Shown here: one piece after another, positions 1-6,800 of the stretch
How the letters are laid out: each line of letters opens with the position of its first letter
Numbering within the stretch: the stretch's first letter is position 1
Source of the DNA: Mogibacterium sp.
Lineage (GTDB): Bacteria > Bacillota > Clostridia > Peptostreptococcales > Anaerovoracaceae
Length of the DNA: 7,149 bases
NCBI GenBank assembly: GCA_016775335.1
Contig: JAEUGJ010000011.1
Coordinates: forward strand, 1 to 7,149
Reading direction: 5' to 3'
Translations under genes and position numbers: made by a program
Notes under the pieces: generated by a model
The model's input: the letters and a program-made list of their open reading frames with translations, nothing else
What the model was told of the DNA's origin: nothing
Databases searched by the model: none

Positions 1-13
1 TATGCAAATGGTG

Positions 14-19
14 TATAAT
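14..19 (+). promoter_or_regulatory. Probable -10 element upstream of the DUF2207 gene
   Basis: A perfect TATAAT lies 30 bases before the ATG at 50, in an A+T-rich stretch. Transcription would start near position 26, giving a leader of about 24 bases that contains the ribosome binding site. The matching -35 box would fall before the left edge of the window and cannot be seen. A second, weaker candidate, TATGAT, lies at 22-27. This is a motif match only; an upstream operon partner could also supply transcription. Confidence 0.35.
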
Positions 20-35
20 ATTATGATTATTGCCT

Positions 36-41
36 AAGGAG
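36..41 (+). promoter_or_regulatory. Ribosome binding site of the DUF2207 gene
   Basis: AAGGAG ends 8 bases before the ATG at 50, which is ideal Shine-Dalgarno spacing. This fixes the start of the membrane protein at 50 rather than at the later in-frame Met codons around residues 16-17, which would remove the positively charged N-terminus and part of the hydrophobic signal segment. Confidence 0.85.
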
Positions 42-49
42 ATAAAAAT

Positions 50-1891
50 ATGAGCACTCTGAAAAGAAGTATCCGAAATTATATACAGGTGGCCATGATG
101 CTCGCCTTCTTTTGCTTGGTATTTTTGAATATTGCCATCCCAATATACGGGGATACGAAGTCGGAAGGATACGAGCTCTTGGAATACAATCAGGAGACTC
201 AAATCTTGAAATCCCATGAGTACGAAGTGACGCTGAAGCTGCGGGTAAATGCGCCGAAGGGGCTGAGCTCCGTTAAGGTAAATCTTCCCACGGGAAAGTA
301 TTCCCTGACGGATGTAAAGACCATCGGCTGCACCGGACAGGCGACAAAGGATGCCAACAGCAACTACTACATTCAACTGAAGCCGGACACCAAGGACAAC
401 AAGTTTGCGGAGGGGGAGAATCTGTTCTCCGTCCATTATCTGATTCGAGAATACAAGGATGAAAACAGGAAATACGACATGTTCCTGTACGACGCACTTC
501 CAACCAACTGGAACGTGCCGATTCAGAAACTGAATCTGACATTGGTATTCCCATCCGACTTTGATCTGTCGGACCTGCAGTACTACGGCGGGCAGTACGG
601 CGCACAGAACGTGCAGAACACGCTGAAGTATAAAATGAAAGACGGAAAGCTCCACATGACCGGGACCCATCTGCCGGCCAACTTCGGCATCACCTTCAAG
701 GCACAGCAGAAGGATGGCTATTGGCAGGGCGCATTGGATAATTCCTGGACGGTGCAGATGAGCATCATCCTTCTGTCCATCACCTTGCTTCTGATATTCC
801 TGTTCTGGTTCATCGGCGGAAGGGATCCGAAGGTGGCAAAGACGGTGGAAATGCATCCGATCGAAGGCGTGACCCCGGCGGATATCGGGTACCTGTTCTA
901 CGGACACACCCGGATTCGGGACATCGCGGTGCTGATCGTGTACCTGGCAACCAAGGGATATCTCAAGATTGTGGAATACCGTCCAAAGAAATATACGCTG
1001 GTCCCGCTGGCAGAACCAAAAGACGAAGAACGGTACATCCGGACAGCCTACAATATTCTTTTTGAAGATGTGTACGAAGGAAGACCGCTGGAGCCGAAGA
1101 TGGTGCATCCGAGACTTCGGGCGGTGCGGAAAAACATCGGTGTCAGCATTGAGAACGGATTCAATGCGCCGAACATGAAGGCCTGCACCGGAATTTCCAA
1201 GGGCCTGCGAGTTCTGAGCATTTTGCTACTCTCCGCCTGCATAGGTGGCGTGTGCGTTTTGGCACGGCTGTTCAGCTATCAGGAAATCGGCATGACGGAT
1301 TTTCTGGCTCCGACGGGAATCATCGCATTGATTCTGATTGCAATCAATGTTCGGTATGACCGAAGATATGATATGGATCGAAGTTCCTATCGCAACAGCA
1401 TGATTATTCTGCTTGCTGTTTACGCCGGCATAATTGCATTCGGCGGCATTCGATTCTATATGCAAGGCGGCAGCCTGTTGGTGGGAGCGGCGGCGCTTCT
1501 GTGCGGTTTGGCAGCGCTGGTTCTCACATTGCTGATGAAAAAGCGTGGAAAAGGAAATGCGGAGCTGGTTACCCGGCTTCTGTGCATGAGAAATTTTATC
1601 GGTCAGGCGAACGGTGCCGAGATGGCAAAGGCCGGACTGCTTCATCCGGAGTATTATTATGAAATGCTTCCGTATGCCCTGGCATTCTCTCAGGAAGAGC
1701 TGTGGGCGAGAAAATTCCGCTGGATCGGTGCCAAGGGCGCGGAGTTCTACGAGGAAAAGACGGAAGGAAATACCATGGTAATCGGTCGTGCCCGGAAACG
1801 TACCGAGCAGGTGGCGAGGGATTTGAAAACCTTCTGCCGTACCGTTGAGAACGATTATCATCTGACGAATAGAAGAAGGAGAATTTTTTAA
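50..1891 (+). CDS. DUF2207 / YciQ-like multi-spanning membrane protein
   Basis: This is a complete 613-residue membrane protein of the DUF2207 (YciQ-like) family, whose biochemical role is not established. The N-terminus (KRSIR, then a hydrophobic run at about residues 12-33) is a signal peptide or anchor. Residues 35-235 look like an extracytoplasmic beta-rich domain. A membrane segment at about 236-256 is followed by GGRDP (256-260) and the family's conserved block, HPIEGVTPADIGYL (269-282) with DIAVLIVYLATKGYLKI just after it. Further membrane segments lie near 387-409, 418-434, 449-466 and 475-495. Basic loops (RYDRRYDMDR, MKKRGKG) put the 256-386 region and the C-terminus inside by the positive-inside rule. 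The family motif LPYALAF followed by W-A-R-K-F is at 540-556. The Gly/Ser-rich tail often seen in the family is absent; the protein ends in a charged segment finishing RRRRIF. The extracytoplasmic domain lacks an obvious GIYR-IP-type motif and looks divergent. The stop overlaps the typA start by one base. Family assignment is firm; function is unknown. Confidence 0.93.
   Translation: MSTLKRSIRNYIQVAMMLAFFCLVFLNIAIPIYGDTKSEGYELLEYNQETQILKSHEYEVTLKLRVNAPKGLSSVKVNLPTGKYSLTDVKTIGCTGQATKDANSNYYIQLKPDTKDNKFAEGENLFSVHYLIREYKDENRKYDMFLYDALPTNWNVPIQKLNLTLVFPSDFDLSDLQYYGGQYGAQNVQNTLKYKMKDGKLHMTGTHLPANFGITFKAQQKDGYWQGALDNSWTVQMSIILLSITLLLIFLFWFIGGRDPKVAKTVEMHPIEGVTPADIGYLFYGHTRIRDIAVLIVYLATKGYLKIVEYRPKKYTLVPLAEPKDEERYIRTAYNILFEDVYEGRPLEPKMVHPRLRAVRKNIGVSIENGFNAPNMKACTGISKGLRVLSILLLSACIGGVCVLARLFSYQEIGMTDFLAPTGIIALILIAINVRYDRRYDMDRSSYRNSMIILLAVYAGIIAFGGIRFYMQGGSLLVGAAALLCGLAALVLTLLMKKRGKGNAELVTRLLCMRNFIGQANGAEMAKAGLLHPEYYYEMLPYALAFSQEELWARKFRWIGAKGAEFYEEKTEGNTMVIGRARKRTEQVARDLKTFCRTVENDYHLTNRRRRIF
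1876..1881 (+). promoter_or_regulatory. Ribosome binding site of typA, inside the upstream gene
   Basis: AAGGAG ends 9 bases before the ATG at 1891. It lies within the AGA AGA AGG AGA codons for the four terminal arginines of the membrane protein. The junction TAATG makes the stop of one gene and the start of the next share an A. A ribosome finishing the first gene would stop over the typA start, so coupling by termination-reinitiation is likely. This also confirms ATG 1891 as the typA start. Confidence 0.85.
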
Positions 1892-3765
1892 TGAAAGAAA
1901 AAGAAAAAATAATTAATATTGCCGTTATCGCTCACGTTGATGCCGGAAAGTCTACTCTGGTAGACGCACTTCTGGCGCAGTCTCACGTATTTAGAGATAA
2001 CGAGCAGGTGGTGGACTGCGTCATGGACAGCGATGCCATCGAAAGAGAACGTGGAATTACCATTTATTCCAAGAACTGTTCCATCATGTACAAGGATTAC
2101 AAAATCAACATCGTGGACACCCCGGGACACGCGGACTTCAGCTCCGAGGTAGAACGTATCATGAAAACCGTAGATACCGTTATCCTTCTGGTAGACTCCA
2201 GCGAAGGTCCGATGCCGCAGACCCGTTTCGTGCTGAACAAGTCTCTGGAACAGGGCCTGAACCCGATTCTGTTCATCAACAAAATCGACAAGAAGGATGC
2301 GCGAATCGACGAAGTTGTAGACGAAGTATACGAGCTGTTCATGGATCTGGAAGCCAATGACGATCAGCTGGACTTCCCAATTCTTTACGGAATTGCCAGA
2401 CAGGGCATCGCGGTGAGAGAGCCTTCCGATGCGGATGAAGTGGTCATCGGCGAAGGTGCCGGCAAGATCAAAAAGAGCCCGAAGGGTTACGGCGATCTGA
2501 ACATCGAACCGCTGCTGGAGACCATCGTCAACCACGTGGATCCGTTCCCGGACAAGAGAGAAGAGCCGCTGCAGCTGCAGATTTGCTCTCTGGCGTACGA
2601 CGATTACATCGGCAGACTGGGAATCGGCCGCATCACCAGAGGTACTCTGAAGGAGGCCCAGCAGGTTGCGGTTTGCAAGGAAGACGGTACTGTTTCCAAA
2701 AATAAAATCAACCAGGTCTTCGTCTACCGGGGTCTCCAGAGAATGCCGGTGGCCGAAGCAGAGTGCGGCGATATCGTGGTCGTATCCGGTATCTCGGATA
2801 TTTCCATCGGCGAGACAATCTGTGCACCGGACCATCCGGAAGCCATGGAGATGATCAACATCGAAGAGCCGACTCTGTCCATGAACTTCATGGTCAACTC
2901 CTCTCCGTTTGCCGGACAGTCCGGCAAATACGTTACCAGCCGTCATATTCGGGAGCGTCTGGACAAGGAGCTGGAAGTAAACGTTGGACTGGTGGTAGAG
3001 GAGACGGATTCCACGGATTCCTTCAAGGTATCCGGCCGAGGAGAGCTGCATTTGTCCATTCTCATCGAGAACATGAGAAGAGAAGGATATGAGCTGGGCG
3101 TGTCCAAGCCGGAGGTTATCTTCAAGACCGGTGAAAACGGCGAGAAGCTGGAGCCGGTGGAAGAAGTGGTCATCAGCGTACCGGATGAGTATTCCGGCAC
3201 CGTCATCTCCAAGCTGAATATCCGTAAGGGTATGATGACGCAGATGATGAGCGAAGGAAACGGATATTCTCGAATCGAGTATCTGGCACCGACCCGTGGA
3301 CTCATGGGTTACCGGAGTGAGTTCATCAACGATACCCACGGTGAAGGAACCATGGTTCGCCGGTTCGAAGGATTTGAGCCTTACAAGGGAGAAATTCCGC
3401 AGCGTGTAAACGGAGTGGCAATCGCTCAAGAAGAGGGCAACTGCACCCCATATGCAATCTTCAACATTCAGGAGCGTGTGCAGATGTTCGTAGAACCGGG
3501 TACCCACGTATATGAGGGAATGATCGTTGGAATGAATGCCCGAAACGATGACATGGTGGTAAACCCATGCAAGGCGAAGAGAGTTTCCAACATGCGTGCG
3601 GCCGGCAGTGACGATACCATCAAGCTGACCCCACCGAGAGTGTTCTCTTTGGAAGAGGCGCTGGAATTCATCAACGACGATGAGCTGGTAGAGGTAACGC
3701 CGGACGACATCCGCCTCCGGAAGAAGTATCTGAACGAACTGGAAAGAAGACGGGCAAACCGATAA
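1891..3765 (+). CDS. typA: Translational GTPase TypA/BipA
   Basis: This complete 624-residue protein is a ribosome-binding GTPase of the EF-G-like superfamily. TypA/BipA is known to act on 50S subunit assembly and in stress or low-temperature adaptation; it works in the cytoplasm on the ribosome. Visible motifs are G1 AHVDAGKST (14-22), switch I/G2 RERGITI (52-58), G3 DTPGHADF (76-83, with catalytic His80), the TypA-typical EGPMPQTRFVL (105-115), G4 NKID (130-133) and a G5 region YGIARQG (166-172). Domain II is represented by YIGRLGIGRITRG. The EF-G-like domain V and the TypA-specific C-terminal domain follow, with NMRAAGSDD, IKLTPPR and the signature ALEFINDDELVEVTP before a basic end. Two features differ from the common form: Ala18 replaces the His of the usual VDHGK, and Ile168 replaces the Ser of the usual SA motif. 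An extra stretch at about 176-202 accounts for the length over the typical 607 or so. The start is supported by a strong Shine-Dalgarno. The gene overlaps the upstream membrane-protein gene by one base. TypA is favoured over LepA, EF-G or a TetM-type protein by the C-terminal domain. Confidence 0.97.
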   Translation: MKEKEKIINIAVIAHVDAGKSTLVDALLAQSHVFRDNEQVVDCVMDSDAIERERGITIYSKNCSIMYKDYKINIVDTPGHADFSSEVERIMKTVDTVILLVDSSEGPMPQTRFVLNKSLEQGLNPILFINKIDKKDARIDEVVDEVYELFMDLEANDDQLDFPILYGIARQGIAVREPSDADEVVIGEGAGKIKKSPKGYGDLNIEPLLETIVNHVDPFPDKREEPLQLQICSLAYDDYIGRLGIGRITRGTLKEAQQVAVCKEDGTVSKNKINQVFVYRGLQRMPVAEAECGDIVVVSGISDISIGETICAPDHPEAMEMINIEEPTLSMNFMVNSSPFAGQSGKYVTSRHIRERLDKELEVNVGLVVEETDSTDSFKVSGRGELHLSILIENMRREGYELGVSKPEVIFKTGENGEKLEPVEEVVISVPDEYSGTVISKLNIRKGMMTQMMSEGNGYSRIEYLAPTRGLMGYRSEFINDTHGEGTMVRRFEGFEPYKGEIPQRVNGVAIAQEEGNCTPYAIFNIQERVQMFVEPGTHVYEGMIVGMNARNDDMVVNPCKAKRVSNMRAAGSDDTIKLTPPRVFSLEEALEFINDDELVEVTPDDIRLRKKYLNELERRRANR

Positions 3766-3781
3766 AATATAATTATGGAAA

Positions 3782-3796
3782 TAAGGAATTGCCTTA
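3782..3796. repeat. Small inverted repeat overlapping the pyc -35 box
   Basis: TAAGG and CCTTA form a 5-base stem around the 5-base loop AATTG, 16 bases after the typA stop. The stem is short and not G+C-rich, and no clear T-run follows, so it is a poor terminator. Because it covers the -35 box of the pyc promoter, it could instead be an operator half-site pair. Chance occurrence is quite possible. Confidence 0.3.
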
Positions 3797-3818
3797 GTAT
3801 TTATTAATGTGCTATAAT
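3789..3818 (+). promoter_or_regulatory. Sigma-A-type extended -10 promoter for pyc
   Basis: TTGCCT (3789-3794) and a perfect TATAAT (3813-3818) are separated by 18 bases. TGC directly precedes the -10, giving the extended form TGCTATAAT. Transcription would start at about 3825, leaving a leader of about 48 bases before the pyc ATG. It lies in the only intergenic spacer of the window, which is much richer in A+T than the genes. The match is strong for a vegetative promoter and implies that pyc can be transcribed independently of typA. Confidence 0.75.
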
Positions 3819-3826
3819 GGATTGGT

Positions 3827-3844
3827 TTTATTAATAAATTATTA
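3827..3844. repeat. Overlapping A+T palindromes at the pyc transcription start
   Basis: TTTATTAATAAA (3827-3838) is a perfect 12-base palindrome. TAATAA-A-TTATTA (3832-3844) is a second inverted repeat that overlaps it. The motif TTTATTAAT also occurs at 3800-3808, inside the -35/-10 spacer, in the same orientation and 27 bases upstream. The position at the expected +1 suits a repressor site. In so A+T-rich a spacer, however, such palindromes arise easily, so the regulatory role is only a suggestion. Confidence 0.3.
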
Positions 3845-3860
3845 TCGGTAAAAGTTAGTG

Positions 3861-3864
3861 AGGA
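3861..3864 (+). promoter_or_regulatory. Ribosome binding site of pyc
   Basis: AGGA, within GTGAGGAAAA, ends 8 bases before the ATG at 3873. It is weaker than the AAGGAG sites of the other two genes but well spaced. It supports this start, which gives a protein opening MGRIKQFKKVLVANRGEIAIR, as expected for a pyruvate carboxylase. Confidence 0.7.
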
Positions 3865-3872
3865 AAACAAAA

Positions 3873-6800
3873 ATGGGAAGAATTAAGCAATTTAAAAAGG
3901 TTTTGGTAGCAAACCGTGGTGAAATTGCAATTCGTATTATTCGAGCTTGCCGTGAGCTGGGAATCCGTTCCGTGGCAATCTATTCGGAAGAGGACAAGAA
4001 TTCCCTGTTCCGTACCAAGGCAGACGAATCCTACGAAATCGGCAATGGAAAGAGCCCAATCGATGCTTATCTGGATATTGATGAAATTATCCGTTTGGCA
4101 AAGGCAAAGGGCTGTGATGCTATCCACCCGGGTTACGGTTTCTTGGCAGAGAATGCCGGTTTCGCGGAAGCCTGCGAGAAGAGCGGCATCGAATTCATCG
4201 GACCGACTCACGAGATGATGAATGCACTGGGTGACAAGATTCAGTCCAAGCTGGTAGCGGAAAGCGTTGGCGTTCCAACCATTCCGGGCGTGGATAAGGC
4301 CATCTCCTCCGAGGATGAAGCACTGGAATTTGCAGAGAAGTGCGGTTATCCGGTAATGCTGAAGGCGGCAGCCGGCGGCGGCGGAAGAGGAATGAGAATC
4401 GTTCGCAGCACTGAAGAACTGATTCCGCAGTTCCGCAGTGCCCATAACGAAGCGGTAAAAGCATTCGGCAACGGAGATATTTTTATCGAGAAATATCTGG
4501 AAGAGCCGAAGCATATCGAGGTTCAGGTGCTGGGCGATAAGTACGGCAATCTGGTACACCTTTATGAGAGAGATTGTTCCGTGCAGAGAAGACACCAGAA
4601 GGTTATCGAGTTCACACCGGCGCTCTGCCTGACCGATGCGCAGCGAGAAGCGATCTGCAATGATGCCATCAAGCTGGCAAAAGCAGTGGATTATCGCAGT
4701 GCCGGAACTTGCGAGTTCCTGCTGGACAAGAGCGGTCAGCACTACTTCATCGAGATGAATACTCGTGTTCAGGTAGAGCACACGGTTTCGGAGCTGGTAA
4801 CGGGCATCGACATCGTTCAGGATATGATTCTGATTGCCGAGGGTTATGCTCTGGATTCCGAGAGAATCAACATCAAGTCCCAGAAGGACGTTACCATGAA
4901 CGGTTATGCCATCCAGTGCCGTATCACCACCGAGGATCCGGCCAACAACTTCGCACCGGATACCGGAACCATCACGGAGTACCGTTCCGCAGCGGGATTC
5001 GGAATTCGTCTGGACGGCGGAAATGGTTTTACCGGATCGGTAATCTCCCCGTACTACGACAGCTTGCTGGTAAAAGTATGCTCCCATGGCCGTAGTTTTA
5101 ACGACACCATCAACAAGGCGGTTCGCGCACTGACGGAGATGCGCATCGAAGGCGTGAAGACCAACATCGGTTTCCTCCTGAACGTGCTGAACCATCCGAC
5201 ATTCCGTGCCGGAGACTGCAACACCGGATTCATCAACGACAATCCGGAGCTGCTGAATATCCGTGCGGTAACCAATAAAGAGCTTCAGGTTCTGGAGTTC
5301 CTGGGTGATAAGTATGTGAACGAAACTAAGGGTCACCGGGTAGATTACAACGTTCCGGTGGTTCCGAAGGTGGATAAGACTCAGATTCCGTCCTTCCGCG
5401 GAACGAAGCAGCTGCTGGACGAGAAGGGCCCGAAGGCGGTTGCGGATTGGGCGCTGGATCAGAAGAAGCTGCTGCTGACGGATACATCCCTCCGAGATGC
5501 ACAGCAGTCTCTATTCGCGACTCGAATGAGAACCAAAGATATGACAAAGATTGCTCCGGCAATGGCCACATACGGAAAGGATTTCTTCTCCTTCGAAATG
5601 TGGGGCGGCGCGACCTTTGACGTATCCATGCGTTTCCTGGGCGAGGATCCGTGGGAAAGACTGGAAACTCTTCGGGAGCAGATTCCGAATGTACTGTTCC
5701 AGATGCTGTTCCGCGGTGCCAATGCCGTAGGATATCGGAACTATCCGGATAACACCATTCGGAAGTTCATCCGTCAGTCCGCGAAGTCCGGAATCGATGT
5801 ATTCCGTATCTTCGACTCTCTGAACTGGATTAAGGGCATGGAAATCGCCATCGATGAGACCCTGAACCAGGGCAAGATTGCGGAAGCATCCATGTGCTAC
5901 ACCGGAGACATCCTGGATGATTCCAGAGAAAAATACAACCTGAAGTACTATGTAAACATGGCGAAGGAGCTGGAGAAGAGAGGCGCGCACATCATCGCAA
6001 TCAAGGATATGTCCGGCCTGCTGAAGCCGGTGGCTGCGGAGAAGCTGGTACGTGCACTGAAGAACGAAGTGACCGTTCCGATTCACCTGCATACCCACGA
6101 CACATCCGGAAACGGTGTGGCAACGGTTCTGATGGCTGCTTCTGCCGGATTGGATATTGCGGATGCCGCATTCAACAGTGTGTCCGGACTCACCTCGCAG
6201 CCGGCACTGAACTCCATCGTTGCGGCGCTGGAGAGCTCGGATCGGGATACCGGTATGGATCAGAGAGGCCTGCAGAGAATTTCCGATTACTGGGTAGACG
6301 TTCGTCCGGTATACAGCCAGTTCGAATCCGATTTGAAGTCCACTACCGCAGAAATCTACCGTCTGGAGATTCCGGGCGGACAGTACTCCAACCTGAAGCC
6401 TCAGGTAGAGAGCTTTGGTATCGGACATCGCTTCGATGACGTAAAGGATATGTACGTGAGGGTAAACCAGATGTTCGGAGATATCATCAAGGTAACTCCG
6501 TCCTCCAAGGTGGTAGGCGATATGGCCATCTTCATGATTCGAAACGATTTGACACCGGAGAACATTGTGGAAAAGGGAACCGAATTCGACTTCCCGGATT
6601 CCGTTGTTTCCTACTTCGAGGGAATGATCGGTCAGCCGGAAGGCGGATTCCCGGAGGATCTGCAGAAGGTTGTGCTGAAGGGCAGAGAGCCGATTACCTG
6701 CAGACCGGGCGAATTGCTGGAAGATGACGATTATGAAGAATTTAAGCGTCACATCGTGGAAGATCTGGGTCTGGAAGGAACGGATCAGCAGCAGCTCAGC

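Noticed and set aside
273..605. Short overlapping open frames in other frames within the membrane-protein, typA and pyc genes
   Set aside because: All lie wholly within well-supported genes, have no plausible ribosome binding site or family resemblance that I can see, and show low-complexity Ser/Arg/Pro-rich shadow composition.
3782..3800. Possible intrinsic terminator after typA
   Set aside because: The TAAGG/CCTTA stem is only 5 base pairs, mostly A-T, and is not followed by a proper T-run. It also overlaps the -35 box of the pyc promoter.
1888..3870. A 660-codon open frame antisense to typA
   Set aside because: It is in exact codon register with typA and is open only because typA lacks TTA, CTA and TCA codons. 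The translation resembles no family I know, it has no ribosome binding site that I can see, and typA is unambiguous.
3819..3872. Possible riboswitch or structured leader for pyc
   Set aside because: The leader would be only about 48 bases and A+T-rich, with no stable G+C stems or recognisable aptamer motif, so it is too short for known riboswitch classes.
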